The notes beneath the pieces are model-generated. The model worked only from the letters and a program-made list of their open reading frames with translations. It was not told where the DNA came from and ran no database searches. A stretch of 64,000 nt of DNA, taken from assembly GCF_900129355.1 (NCBI RefSeq), contig NZ_FQVL01000002.1, positions 310,001 through 374,000 of the forward strand, written 5' to 3'. The translations under genes and the position numbers were made by a program. This document shows, one piece after another, positions 42,367 to 52,014 of the stretch. The stretch's first letter is position 1. Every line of letters starts with the position of its first letter. This DNA comes from Seinonella peptonophila (GTDB lineage Bacteria > Bacillota > Bacilli > Thermoactinomycetales > Thermoactinomycetaceae).

Positions 42367-44265
42367 CTAGCGATTGAGCAAGCTACCTACATAACGCAAC
42401 AACTCGTTTGCACTTGCTGGCGTATAACCATAATCCTCTACCAGCCGGGCAATCACTTCGTTCACCTTTTTGAGCTGGTTTTCATCAGGTGTTTTAGTCG
42501 ATGTAGTTATTTTTACCACATCTTTCAAATCGGCAAACAATTTTTTCTGAATCGCTTCCCGTAGACGCTCATGACTATTGTAATCGAATCGTTTTCCTTT
42601 CCGAGCAAAAGCAGAGATCCGAATCAATATCTCCTCACGAAATGCCTTCTTAGCATTTTCAGAGATACCAATCTGTTCTTCTATAGAACGCATTAATTTT
42701 TCATCAGGTTCTAGTTCTTCTCCAGTGATCGGATCACGAATTTTCGACCAGTTACAATAGGCTTCTACGTTATCTAAATAGTTATCAAGTAAGGTTTTAG
42801 CCGATTCTTCATATGAATAAACAAATGCTTTCTGGACTTCTTTTTTCGCCAGTTCGTCATATTCTTTGCGGGCAACTGAAATAAAGTGCAGATATTTTTC
42901 TCGCTGCTCATCCGTAATTGATGGGTGTTGATCCAATCCATCTTTCAATGACCTCAGGATATCAAGAGCAGTAATATAATCAGCATCTGTTCGAATCAAA
43001 GCACTTGAGATTCGATTAATCACATAACGCGGATCAATGCCTGACATTCCTTCATTTAAAAATTCATTCTGCAACTCGTCTATATCGATATCTTTCATTC
43101 CTTCTACGACTTCACCATCATAGATGCGCATCTTCTTCAGTAGATCGACACCTTGCTTTTTCGACTCTTTTAACCGCGTTAAGATGGTAAAGATTGCAGC
43201 AGCACGCAGTGAATGTGGGGCAATATGCACTTTTACTAGGTCACTTTGTTGGATTAACTTTTCATAGATTCGTTCTTCTTCAGAGACTTTGAGATTATAG
43301 GGAACGGGCATAACAATAATCCGAGATTGCAGTGCTTCATTCTTTTTATTTGCGATAAATGAACGGTACTCTGATTCATTTGTATGAGCCACAATTAACT
43401 CATCGGCTGAAATCAAAGCAAAGCGCCCTGCTTTAAAATTCCCTTCCTGCGTTAGAGATAACAAATTCCAGAGAAATTTTTCATCACATTTCAACATCTC
43501 CTGGAATTCCATCAATCCACGATTCGCCTTATTCAATTCTCCATCAAAACGATAAGCTCGTGGGTCAGATTCAGAGCCGTACTCTGTTATCGTTGCAAAA
43601 TCGATACTTCCTGTTAAATCAGCAATATCTTGAGATTTGGGATCTGAGGGGCTAAAGGTTCCGATCCCAACACGATCATCTTCAGTCAGCAAAATACGTT
43701 CAACGATAGCATTTTCTATCTTTCCATCATATTCATCGCGTAACCGTAGACGACAAGAGGGACAAAGATTACCTTCAATACGAACACCGTATTCTTGTTC
43801 AAATTCGGGGCGTAGTTCTTGAGGAATGAGGTTTAATGGTTCTTCATGCATTGGACAGCCTTTAATGGCGTATAATGCGCCTTCATCTGTCCGCGAATAT
43901 TCTTCTAAACCTTTCTTTAACATGGAGACAATTGTAGATTTCCCGCCACTAACGGGTCCCATTAACAGCAAAATTCGTTTTCGCACATCAAGTCGCCTTG
44001 CAGCAGAATGAAAATACTCTTCTACTAACCGCTCAATGGCACGATCTAATCCAAATAACTCTTGGCTAAAAAAGAGGTGTTTTTTTCTTCCTTGCGCATC
44101 CTGATCAATTCCAGCTTTTGCAATCATGTTGTAAACTCTTGAATGCGCAGTTTGCGCTACCTGAGGATGATTTTTTACGACTTCCAGATACTCTGCAAAT
44201 GTTCCTTCCCATTGCAACTTTTGCTCACGGTCACGATACTCGGCAATCCGCTGTAAAATATCCAT
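42367..44265 (-). CDS. prkA: PrkA serine protein kinase / AAA ATPase
   Basis: 632 residues. The N-terminal AAA domain has Walker A GPVSGGKST near residue 107, zinc-binding-like CPMHEEP and CPSCRLRLRDEYD near 157-195, and the TGSIDFATI stretch. The C-terminal part (about 390-632) is the PrkA kinase-like domain. In Bacillus it controls sporulation and stationary-phase genes with YhbH and SpoVR. AGGAGG lies six bases before the start. Normal family length. Confidence 0.93.
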   Translation of the reverse strand: MDILQRIAEYRDREQKLQWEGTFAEYLEVVKNHPQVAQTAHSRVYNMIAKAGIDQDAQGRKKHLFFSQELFGLDRAIERLVEEYFHSAARRLDVRKRILLLMGPVSGGKSTIVSMLKKGLEEYSRTDEGALYAIKGCPMHEEPLNLIPQELRPEFEQEYGVRIEGNLCPSCRLRLRDEYDGKIENAIVERILLTEDDRVGIGTFSPSDPKSQDIADLTGSIDFATITEYGSESDPRAYRFDGELNKANRGLMEFQEMLKCDEKFLWNLLSLTQEGNFKAGRFALISADELIVAHTNESEYRSFIANKKNEALQSRIIVMPVPYNLKVSEEERIYEKLIQQSDLVKVHIAPHSLRAAAIFTILTRLKESKKQGVDLLKKMRIYDGEVVEGMKDIDIDELQNEFLNEGMSGIDPRYVINRISSALIRTDADYITALDILRSLKDGLDQHPSITDEQREKYLHFISVARKEYDELAKKEVQKAFVYSYEESAKTLLDNYLDNVEAYCNWSKIRDPITGEELEPDEKLMRSIEEQIGISENAKKAFREEILIRISAFARKGKRFDYNSHERLREAIQKKLFADLKDVVKITTSTKTPDENQLKKVNEVIARLVEDYGYTPASANELLRYVGSLLNR

Positions 44266-44440
44266 GGAAGCCTCCTCTCCCTCTGTCCAATCTTACAAAC
44301 TAGACGCCAGAAACAAATAACTCGGACAAGGACTCAAATAACGATTGAAGCAGGGTAGAAATAAAGGATGTTCCAATATATTATGCTGTAAAAGTTACAT
44401 TGTTACTTTAATATTATCAGATTTCAGGGAAGAAAGGTAG

Positions 44441-44470
44441 AAAAACCTTGGGATATTTTTCCCAAGATTT
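44441..44470 (-). terminator. Terminator after trmL
   Basis: On the minus strand CTTGGGA and TCCCAAG pair around a short AT loop, followed by TTTTTC. Confidence 0.75.
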
Positions 44471-44529
44471 CATCTGATTGGATATAATTTGTCTGAAAGC
44501 CCTTCCAACATCATGTATAAAACTGCCCA

Positions 44530-45021
44530 TTATAATAAATCTGGGAAACTAAGTTGACGAAGTGCTTCATAAGAAATAATGGCTACCGAAGTAGCTAGAT
44601 TTAATGAACGTAATGTTTTCCGCATGGGAATTCGAATAAGCGAATCCTGATGAGCAGTCAATATTTCTACTGGTAACCCCTTAGATTCCTTCCCAAAAAC
44701 AAAAAAGTCTCCAGGTGCATAATGGAAATCAGTATAAAACTTATCCCCTTTTGTTGTTGCGCAAAAAAATCTACCTGTTGGATAACGATCAACTAATTCT
44801 TGGAATGAATCATAATAATGAATGGGCAATTGATGCCAATAATCCATTCCGGCACGCTTTAGTTTTCGATCATCAAGGGTAAAACCGAATGGTCGGATTA
44901 AATGTAATGTCGCCCCTGTAACTGCACAGGTGCGGGCAATATTCCCCGTATTTTGTGGAATCTCTGGCTCTACCAGAACAATATGGATCTGGCTTTCGGG
45001 TAAAGGATTGGGGATATTCAT
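44530..45021 (-). CDS. trmL: tRNA (cytidine/uridine-34-2'-O)-methyltransferase, SPOUT family
   Basis: 163 residues. Methylates the wobble ribose of leucine tRNAs. Trefoil-knot motifs: EPEIPQNTGNIARTC, FGKESKGLPVEIL and RIPMRKTLRSLNLATSVAI, the last binding S-adenosylmethionine. Length is typical for TrmL/CspR. Stands alone with its own terminator. Confidence 0.93.
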   Translation of the reverse strand: MNIPNPLPESQIHIVLVEPEIPQNTGNIARTCAVTGATLHLIRPFGFTLDDRKLKRAGMDYWHQLPIHYYDSFQELVDRYPTGRFFCATTKGDKFYTDFHYAPGDFFVFGKESKGLPVEILTAHQDSLIRIPMRKTLRSLNLATSVAIISYEALRQLSFPDLL

Positions 45022-45093
45022 ATATTTTGATCCCCCTTTGTGTTAGTCTTGTTGAAATAGTATATCATGGTGATGATTAAGATGTTGAGGCAA

Positions 45094-46005
45094 TTACCTG
45101 ACAATATGAAAGAAAGCATACTGAGTCTGCGGAGTCCATGCAGCAGAGTCGGTATACTCCCAATAACGACGGCGACTATTATTGGTATGTGCATTTACAA
45201 GTGGTGCTCCTTCAGCATCTTTCATAGTGATGATGACATTATGATCCCATCGCCCATCACCCTCCCAATCATAGCAAATGACATCCCCTAATTGAAGTTC
45301 AAACGGACTGGACATTTGACGAACCAATTGTCTGCCCGTACTCTTTTGATGTAGATAATTATAGAGAGAATGAGCAACGGCCCAACTATAGCTCCATGTA
45401 TGTTTTTTTCCTGACCGACGATACCACCAGCCACGGTTTTGATTTCGGGAAAATTCCATTGGGAAGCCACCAGCTAACAGCGATTGTGATACAAAGTTGG
45501 TGCAATCGTTTACAGAGAAGTAAAGGTAATCAGAATTATAGGTGTTCCAATATGTCTCTGCATAAGAGATCGCTTCATCAGGGCGATAGCGACTAATCAT
45601 AACCTTTTCAGCAGGTTCAATGATCGCGAGTTGTACTAATTGAGAAGTTGCTTTTCCTTGCAGGGGCTGCTCACCTGCTAAAGAAACAATCTCCCATAAC
45701 CCACGTTCTTTTGCATAGACGAGTTGAATCCACTCTTGCCATGCCTCTTCAAAAACTCGTCCTTGTTGTTGATAGAGATGATGATGTTCAATCTTGGTTA
45801 ATAAAGTTTTAGGGGTTGTTTGATCTAACGATAATACCCGGGTTTCCGCTTTTAAAGGGGTAATTTGCCTTTTTTTCTGAGTTTTGTGTAGTTGATCACT
45901 CCAACACTTTGGCTCTAGCCCTTCAAGCGACTCTCCCCTGTGTAACCAACACTGATCCACTTTTTCTAACCACATTTGTAATGTTCGTAATGCTTCTTGT
46001 TCCAT
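45094..46005 (-). CDS. Amidase-domain protein (Amidase_6)
   Basis: About 303 residues from the ATG at 46005, behind GAGGAG; an earlier frame start at 46071 lacks a site. The C-terminal 160 residues (from AISYAETYWNTYNSDYL) are an NlpC-like amidase: DCTNFVSQSLLAGG with the nucleophile cysteine, LGDVICYDWEGDG, and WDHNVIITM with the histidine. No signal peptide is visible, which is odd for a wall-active enzyme; it may act on the spore cortex or be released by lysis. Confidence 0.78.
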   Translation of the reverse strand: MEQEALRTLQMWLEKVDQCWLHRGESLEGLEPKCWSDQLHKTQKKRQITPLKAETRVLSLDQTTPKTLLTKIEHHHLYQQQGRVFEEAWQEWIQLVYAKERGLWEIVSLAGEQPLQGKATSQLVQLAIIEPAEKVMISRYRPDEAISYAETYWNTYNSDYLYFSVNDCTNFVSQSLLAGGFPMEFSRNQNRGWWYRRSGKKHTWSYSWAVAHSLYNYLHQKSTGRQLVRQMSSPFELQLGDVICYDWEGDGRWDHNVIITMKDAEGAPLVNAHTNNSRRRYWEYTDSAAWTPQTQYAFFHIVR

Positions 46006-46125
46006 CACGCTCACACTCCTCATGCTAAAGCCTATGAGCGAATGAACAGAAATAGACGACTGATTATGCATACTTTAAAGAGATTTATTATCAAGGCAAT
46101 CGGGCAGGATGATATAAAAAATCGC

Positions 46126-47256
46126 TTATATTCGTTCCTTTCCATCTAAACCAAAGTTGAGAGATTTCGGTTTATGTTGCTTCATTTTCTTTAATGCTTG
46201 CTCAACAGCTGCTGTTAAATCAGGATCTGTTGATCTGGATTGAGTAAAATTACTTGATATCTGATGAATAGATGAATTTTCTAGATTCTTGATCATTGTT
46301 AATAAAACAGCTTGTGCACTCATACGACTTGGCTCTCTTTTCATTCTTACTATTAATTCTGTAAGTTCATCTGGAAAGATATCTAACTCTTTTAACTCCT
46401 TCTCTTCGTTACTTTTTGAATTTCTAAATCTCCGAAATGCTTCTATCACTTCATCTGATGTCTTTTCTTTTTCAGGAACCAGTCGATAAACATACCATGA
46501 TTCATATTGTCTTATTTTTCTCCCAAATGCAACTTCGATAAGGTTTACTTTCCCAATCGGCATATAAGTTTTACAGCTAATCCCTGCCTCTTCTCCCCCT
46601 TCTCGAATGACACTTGCTTGTGCAGGTGTCATCATGGGTAATCCATTCTGTTCGCATTCATCCAGCTTACGTACCATATGAGAGAGCTTTTTTCGATCAA
46701 TTGCTTTCCATAAATCAATTTTTTTCAAAGTGCCAGCAAGTTGAAAAAATTGACTTGATTCTAGAGGTACATTTGGCTTGAACGGAACCAAAGCATGATC
46801 CCCAGACGGCAGCTTGGTTTGTGTACAATCAGTAATATCTATAAATCCACCTAATGCTGTATAACGGTTTGTTATGTCCATTACACCAAGTCCACTATTG
46901 CCCTTGTCCATTTCTAAAGGTAGATAGAGCTTACCGATTGGGTTCGCATGCTCAAATGGTCCTAATCCTTGAATAGCAGACTCCTTTGTTTTAAGAACAT
47001 AATTTTCCCAAACATATATATAGCGATACTTCACCTTGGCTAGCACAAATATTTCTCGCCCATTTATTTCTTGCTTATCAACGACTACACATCGATCTGC
47101 ATCAAAAAGATGACGCTTCTCTGGATCTTCCAGGCTCTGTTCCCATAAACGATCCACCTGTTCTTTTACTTTTTCAGAAAAAGGGATTTCAACATCGAGC
47201 AGCAAGTGTAAGGGATTTTTACCATTTGTCTTTTCATATTCTAATTCAACTTTCAT
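46126..47256 (-). CDS. Protein of unknown function, Nudix-like trace
   Basis: 376 residues, with a GGAGG site inside the upstream ogt gene. Near residue 215, SVIREGGEEAGISC resembles the RE-x-x-EE-x-G core of a Nudix box, but the spacing to the preceding glycine and the first glutamate does not fit, so catalysis is uncertain. The N-terminal 150 residues are beta-rich. It shares the transcript with ogt, five bases apart, which suggests a repair or nucleotide-pool role. Confidence 0.5.
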   Translation of the reverse strand: MKVELEYEKTNGKNPLHLLLDVEIPFSEKVKEQVDRLWEQSLEDPEKRHLFDADRCVVVDKQEINGREIFVLAKVKYRYIYVWENYVLKTKESAIQGLGPFEHANPIGKLYLPLEMDKGNSGLGVMDITNRYTALGGFIDITDCTQTKLPSGDHALVPFKPNVPLESSQFFQLAGTLKKIDLWKAIDRKKLSHMVRKLDECEQNGLPMMTPAQASVIREGGEEAGISCKTYMPIGKVNLIEVAFGRKIRQYESWYVYRLVPEKEKTSDEVIEAFRRFRNSKSNEEKELKELDIFPDELTELIVRMKREPSRMSAQAVLLTMIKNLENSSIHQISSNFTQSRSTDPDLTAAVEQALKKMKQHKPKSLNFGLDGKERI

Positions 47257-47260
47257 GTTA

Positions 47261-47806
47261 TCAAGTTCCCTCCATCAAACGGTTTTTCTCAATTACAAAC
47301 CCTTCGTGCTCAAGTAAAAACTGTTTTCGATCAATCCCACTCCCAAAGCCCACCAGATCCCCATTTGCGCCACAGACGCGATGGCATGGGACAATGATAG
47401 GGATCGGGTTTCTATTATTCGCACCACCAATCGCCCGTACTGCTTTTGGATTTCCAATACGCACAGCAATATCTTTATATGAACAAACTTGTCCAAAAGG
47501 AATTTGCTGAAGTGCTTCCCATGTACTACGTTGAAATGAAGTGCCTACCATATGCAAAGGTAAATCAAACGTTTTCCGTTTATGAGCAAAGTATTCTTTA
47601 ACTTGCTGGAGAAAAGGGGCAACTGTTTCCTGGTCATACTCCAAACTACTATCGCTTGGCAATATGTCGAGCAGCTCCTGCTCAATCAATGCCAGTGAAG
47701 TCTGGGACGAAAACTGTAATCGATAAAGCCCTTGCGTAGAAACAACAAAAACCAGCCGACTTACTGGCGAGTCCCAAACATCCCATACAAACCGTTCCTG
47801 AGCCAT
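47261..47806 (-). CDS. ogt: Methylated-DNA--protein-cysteine methyltransferase
   Basis: 181 residues. Removes O6-alkyl groups from guanine by suicide transfer to a cysteine. The acceptor is in IIVPCHRVCGANG, followed by LVGFGSGIDRKQFLLEHE. The winged helix has TWEALQQIPFGQVCSYKDIA and the asparagine-rich GGANNRNPIP. Same direction as the 46126 gene. Confidence 0.93.
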   Translation of the reverse strand: MAQERFVWDVWDSPVSRLVFVVSTQGLYRLQFSSQTSLALIEQELLDILPSDSSLEYDQETVAPFLQQVKEYFAHKRKTFDLPLHMVGTSFQRSTWEALQQIPFGQVCSYKDIAVRIGNPKAVRAIGGANNRNPIPIIVPCHRVCGANGDLVGFGSGIDRKQFLLEHEGFVIEKNRLMEGT

Positions 47807-47944
47807 TTATACAATTCCCTTCCTATTCATAATAAATTTCTAGTATCAAGCTATCATGGATATACAAGACAAAACATGGAGAAAAGGTGTAAAATTATAT
47901 ATATACACTAGATTTTTAAAGCAGCAGATAAGAAAGTACCCACA

Positions 47945-48027
47945 TGTAGACAAAGTCATCTGATCTGCTCGTGATCATGATGTATGCCGATGCATCGATC
48001 TGGACTTGGTAGTGGGGTTTGTCTACA
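47945..48027. repeat. 83-bp inverted-repeat element
   Basis: TGTAGACAAA and TTTGTCTACA are perfect 10-base ends, and GTC/GAC extend the left side. The ends match the terminus of the MITE-like family at 28916, 51066 and 55352. An internal palindrome CGATGCATCG is present. Not a gene. Confidence 0.65.
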
Positions 48028-48035
48028 GTATCATG

Positions 48036-49181
48036 CTATTTCTCATTCTGCTGCTCTAGTGTTTGCAATGCTTGATTAATTTCCTCACGTACAACTTGTT
48101 CATCTTCTTCATGCTCGGCTTTCCTTAAAGCCTTCTCTGCTTGACTTCCCCCAATCTCTCCTAACGCCCAAGCAGCCGTTTGGCGGATCACAGGCCGAGG
48201 ATCATAAGCGAGCAGTTCGGCAAGATCAGGAATAGCCGATTGATCTCGAAAGTGGGCAAGCGCAATAATGGCATTGCGTTGAATTGGTTTTTTCCCACGC
48301 CATGAACCCGCCATCTCACAATATTGTTGTCGAAACTCCCGATTGCTCATTTTGAGTAATGGTTTCAACAATGGCTTTACTCTTTCAGGGTCAGGCGCAA
48401 AATCTTTTTGGTGTGTAAAAGATAATTTTCGGTTTTTTGGACATACAGTTTGACAAGTATCGCACCCATATAAGCGATTCCCTATTTTTTTACGCCAGGC
48501 TGTAGGAATAGACTCTTTTGTTTGTGTTAAAAAAGCGATACAAGCCTTAGCATTTAACTGACCTGGTCCAACAAGTGCGCCGGTTGGACATGCTTCAATA
48601 CATCGATTACAGTCACCACAGCCATCTTCAATCGGTTGATCAGGTGGAATAGATAGATTTGTCAACATCTCACCTAAGTAAACCCATGAGCCAAATTTGT
48701 GAGTAATAATCGAAGTATTTTTCCCACTCCAGCCAATTCCAGCTCGCTGAGCAACGGCTCGATCTGATAAAGCCCCTGTATCGACCATTGACATCAATTC
48801 AGCCGTAGGAATCCGTTCTTTGATCCGATTTGCTAATTCGTCTAGTTTTTGTCGTAGCACATGATGGTAGTCTTTTCCCCAAGAAGCTCTTGCAAAAATA
48901 CCGCGATAGGCACCGGGAGCTGACTGGGGAGGATTTTTCATTCGACTTGGATATGCCAAAGCAATCGCAATAATCGTCTTAACCGAAGGGAGATTCTTAC
49001 TTGGAGAAGTTCGTAAATCTAGGTCTGATTCTTCAAAACCTGATTCATAACCTAACTCACGATGCTGAACCAATCGTTGGCGCAATTCATCAAATGGATC
49101 GGCTGAGGCGAAACCAATTTGATCAATCCCAATATCTGCTGCTTGTTTCATAATCCAGTCCTTCAGCCTTTGCCCTTTCAC
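48036..49181 (-). CDS. queG: Epoxyqueuosine reductase
   Basis: About 381 residues. Last step of queuosine synthesis on tRNA, using cobalamin and two [4Fe-4S] clusters. Cluster motifs CGDCNRCIEACPTGAL and CDTCQTVCPKN are present; the C-terminal HEAT-like repeats (VIRQTAAWALGEIGG) bind the tRNA. Start chosen at a GTG (49181), eight bases after GGAGAG, over a TTG at 49196. Follows rnhA. Confidence 0.93.
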   Translation of the reverse strand: MKGQRLKDWIMKQAADIGIDQIGFASADPFDELRQRLVQHRELGYESGFEESDLDLRTSPSKNLPSVKTIIAIALAYPSRMKNPPQSAPGAYRGIFARASWGKDYHHVLRQKLDELANRIKERIPTAELMSMVDTGALSDRAVAQRAGIGWSGKNTSIITHKFGSWVYLGEMLTNLSIPPDQPIEDGCGDCNRCIEACPTGALVGPGQLNAKACIAFLTQTKESIPTAWRKKIGNRLYGCDTCQTVCPKNRKLSFTHQKDFAPDPERVKPLLKPLLKMSNREFRQQYCEMAGSWRGKKPIQRNAIIALAHFRDQSAIPDLAELLAYDPRPVIRQTAAWALGEIGGSQAEKALRKAEHEEDEQVVREEINQALQTLEQQNEK

Positions 49182-49208
49182 AGTGATTCTCTCCAATCCC
49201 TTGTATTC

Positions 49209-49628
49209 CTATTGTTTTAACTTCATGACTTCTGCTCTGGCAAGTTCATCACAACGATTGTTTAACTCTACATCACTATGTCCTTTTACTTTGACAAAAT
49301 TTACTTCATGGGCTTGTACTAAGGCAAGCAACTCTTTCCATAAATCGGGATTTTTCTTAAAACCTTTTTGCTCCCACTTCTTATACCACTTTTGATGAAA
49401 ACAGTTCACAATATAGGCACTATCTGAATAAATCGTTACTGCACATGGTTCTTTTAATTTTTTTAAGGCCTCGATTACAGCTGTAAGCTCCATCCGATTA
49501 TTTGTCGTTTCGCTTTCACCGCCTGATATTTCACGACGATGCTGACCATAAAGAAGTACAGCCGCCCATCCACCAATGCCTGGGTTACCTGAGCATGCTC
49601 CATCAGTGTATATTTCTACTTTCTTCAT
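49209..49628 (-). CDS. rnhA: Ribonuclease HI
   Basis: 139 residues. Removes RNA from RNA-DNA hybrids. Catalytic acids are visible in YTDGACSGNPG, NNRMELTAVIEAL, and TIYSDSAYIVN, with the final GHSDVELNNRCDELAR. Lacks the basic handle variant of some enzymes. Lies 13 bases upstream of the queG frame. Confidence 0.93.
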   Translation of the reverse strand: MKKVEIYTDGACSGNPGIGGWAAVLLYGQHRREISGGESETTNNRMELTAVIEALKKLKEPCAVTIYSDSAYIVNCFHQKWYKKWEQKGFKKNPDLWKELLALVQAHEVNFVKVKGHSDVELNNRCDELARAEVMKLKQ

Positions 49629-49761
49629 TCCTTCACCTAATTCTTGTTTCTTTTAGACTTCATAACATAGCTGAAGTCGCTCCATTCAGAATTGATTTTC
49701 TTCTCTTTTTCATATGGGTGTGTTTTATAATTTCAATAAAAATAAATAGGGAGAGATTCAA

Positions 49762-50592
49762 ATGAGTGAATTGCAATATAATATGCTTTTCTCTGATATC
49801 GATGGCACATTGATGAATTCAAGAAGGCGCATCAGTGCCAATAACAGAAGAAGTATTAATGAATATCGTAACGCTGGTGGTATCTTTTCTTTAGCCACTG
49901 GTCGGAATTATATGCAGACCCACTCTTTAATCCATGAACTAGGAATCAATATTCCTGTTATACTCTGTGATGGAGCCATGCTATATGACCCGATTAGGGA
50001 AGAAGAACAGGTTCTTGCGAGCCTCACCCATTTACAAGGAGAGCAGATTTTAGAGGAAGGTCATCTAATAAGCAAAGAAATATATGTTTACTTCGCATGT
50101 TATAATCCGATTGATCGAAGCCACCATTTTTATGGTGTTGACGACCTTCCAATCATTCGTCAATTTTGCGCCCAATGGTCATATTCTTTTACGATTTTAC
50201 CATCCTTTAGAAATATTCCTTCCACTGCTGAGTTGATCACTGCCGTCATCTATATTGCTGATCTTAACGCAACCGAGCCATTTCATGATTGGTATCAAAA
50301 GCAACCCGATTTATATGGCACTGCCTATTCAGATCAGTTTATTGAACTATCGGCCGTCCATGCCACAAAAGGGCACGGAATTCGCACTGTCTGTGAACAA
50401 TTGAACCATCCACTAGATCGTGTAGCAGCGATTGGCGATCATATAAACGATCTTCCAATGGTTGACCTCGTGGGATGTTTCGCTTCATTGGCAAATGGAG
50501 AAATGGAAGTAATGGACCGGGCAAATATCCTTGTCCGCAGCAATGACGAAGATGGGTTTTCCGACTTTATCCGTCATCTTCTCAATTTGTAA
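49762..50592 (+). CDS. HAD superfamily phosphatase, Cof type
   Basis: 276 residues. Catalytic FSDIDGTLMNS, then GDHINDLPMVDLVG near the C-terminus with the metal-binding aspartates, and a Cof-type cap between. Such enzymes remove phosphate from sugar or flavin phosphates. The 3' end overlaps the DCC gene on the other strand by about ten bases. Confidence 0.9.
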   Translation: MSELQYNMLFSDIDGTLMNSRRRISANNRRSINEYRNAGGIFSLATGRNYMQTHSLIHELGINIPVILCDGAMLYDPIREEEQVLASLTHLQGEQILEEGHLISKEIYVYFACYNPIDRSHHFYGVDDLPIIRQFCAQWSYSFTILPSFRNIPSTAELITAVIYIADLNATEPFHDWYQKQPDLYGTAYSDQFIELSAVHATKGHGIRTVCEQLNHPLDRVAAIGDHINDLPMVDLVGCFASLANGEMEVMDRANILVRSNDEDGFSDFIRHLLNL

Positions 50593-51007
50593 TCTCCAAG
50601 AAACGTTCACGAACATTTCTAGAGGGATACAGACAACTTTCTTCCGTCCCAAACAAGCGATAGCGATACTTAGCAAAAATGCGATATCCTAAATCCCGCA
50701 CGGGACGTGGAATCCAACTTAAATGCTTAAACCATCGCCATCCCCCATCCAAATGACCCAGAATACGCAAAACAGCGGTTGATCTTGTATATATATTTTC
50801 ATTTTCAATCAAAACAATTGTATCCAAATTCGGATGGGAAATCTGATGTTCAGAAAGCAACTCTTTGGCAATTTCAGATTGTAGAGAAGCAAATCGAAGT
50901 ACTGATTTTGAGTCTCGTTCAATCAGAAATCGAACCCAGCCACTACAAAAATTGCAAACACCATCAAAGAGCACAATGGGGTGTTTCGTAGAATCATGAT
51001 GTTTCAT
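50582..51007 (-). CDS. DCC-family thiol-disulfide oxidoreductase-like protein
   Basis: About 141 residues from the ATG at 51007. AAAGGGAG precedes it, and the upstream part of the longer frame is encoded by a repeat element, so this start is favoured. VLFDGVCNFCSGWVRF contains the DGxCxxC motif of the DUF393/DCC family. The genes on the other side of the repeat encode DUF5819 and HTTM membrane proteins, which commonly travel with DCC proteins. Exact reaction unknown. Confidence 0.85.
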   Translation of the reverse strand: MKHHDSTKHPIVLFDGVCNFCSGWVRFLIERDSKSVLRFASLQSEIAKELLSEHQISHPNLDTIVLIENENIYTRSTAVLRILGHLDGGWRWFKHLSWIPRPVRDLGYRIFAKYRYRLFGTEESCLYPSRNVRERFLEITN

Positions 51008-51065
51008 CTGACAGACTCCCTTTCCATTCATTGATACTCGATATTCACGTACTAAGAGAGTTCTT

Positions 51066-51246
51066 GGATCTGAACAGCTTGTAGACAAAGGTAGTAGTTC
51101 CGTCAATTTTCACGCTTCGCCTCCACTTTAGCTATGTTGATATCTTCAGCGCGCCGCGAAATATTGACTTCACGACTTCTCCTTCTTCTACCCAATTGTA
51201 TACCTCTTCTTTTCATCAGTTGGGTTTTTATCAGTCTGGATCTGAA
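51066..51246. mobile_element. MITE-like repeat, copy 3, with target duplication
   Basis: The reverse complement runs from AGACTGATAAAAACCC to CTTTGTCTACAAGCTG and shares the blocks CAATTGGGTAGAAGAAGGAG, CGTGAAGTCAATATTTCGC and TTGACGGAAC with copy 2; the middle hairpin is deleted. GGATCTGAA stands on both flanks (51066-51074, 51238-51246), a likely target-site duplication. It separates the DCC gene from the DUF5819 gene and adds false codons to the DCC frame. Confidence 0.75.
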
Positions 51247-51394
51247 GGTGTCATTCTCACTGCAAGTTTAACAAAAAATGGTCAGACTTGCGAGTGAATA
51301 AATCACCTTGATCCATGCAATGAACCGCTCAAACGAATAAAAATATGCTATTTTATATAAGAGTAAGAAATTGAAGCTGAAAGGAGAGGGCTCC
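51247..51394. promoter_or_regulatory. Upstream region of the DUF5819-HTTM operon
   Basis: Non-coding. Contains an AT-rich stretch (TATGCTATTTTATATAAG) that could be a -10 region, and the AAAGGAG site for the TTG start. No exact promoter can be fixed. Confidence 0.35.
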
Positions 51395-51991
51395 TTGTTT
51401 CGAAAAAAGTTTATTATTGGTTTAAGTACAGCCCTGTCAATCATTCTATTTATTCATTTCGCGATTACGTTTATTTATCTTTCTCCTGATAATTCATTCC
51501 GAACCAAGCATTGGAATGTGATGAATGAGTATATGTCTCCTTTTTTTACACAAAATTGGAATTTATTTGCTCCTAATCCCGTAAATCGACATGAAAGTTT
51601 ACAAGTTCGTCTTCGCTATACAGATGCAAATGGTTATACAAAAACCAGCCCGTGGTTAGAAGTTTCCAAACCGATTATACAAGATTTACAAAAATTCCCT
51701 TTCTATCATCTTTCACCAAGCGCTCGTTTATCTGAGTATCTAGGAGCTGGCGTACATGATTATGTTTGGAAAAAAAATAAACAGCAACAAGCTGCACTCC
51801 ATTCGCTAAAAAGTTTTACCAATCAAATGTTACAACGTTATCCTGAAAACTTTAAAGTAAATGGGAAGATTGACCATTACCAATTACGAGTCGAAGTAAA
51901 TGAATTTCCTCGATTTGACAAACGCAATCAGCCCGACTCCAAAGGAGAATTTTGGTATCGAGAGACGATTTGGCTACCTTATAAAGGCTAA
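51395..51991 (+). CDS. DUF5819 family membrane-anchored protein
   Basis: About 198 residues from a TTG (51395) placed behind AAAGGAG. One membrane helix (KFIIGLSTALSIILFIHFAI) is followed by an outward domain with the signature PFFTQNWNLFAPNP and a beta-rich end. It pairs with the HTTM gene 23 bases downstream. SdpA-like proteins of toxin systems have related features, but no toxin gene is present. Role unknown. Confidence 0.7.
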   Translation: MFRKKFIIGLSTALSIILFIHFAITFIYLSPDNSFRTKHWNVMNEYMSPFFTQNWNLFAPNPVNRHESLQVRLRYTDANGYTKTSPWLEVSKPIIQDLQKFPFYHLSPSARLSEYLGAGVHDYVWKKNKQQQAALHSLKSFTNQMLQRYPENFKVNGKIDHYQLRVEVNEFPRFDKRNQPDSKGEFWYRETIWLPYKG

Positions 51992-52014
51992 TGAATCAGT
52001 AAAGGAGTTCCACT

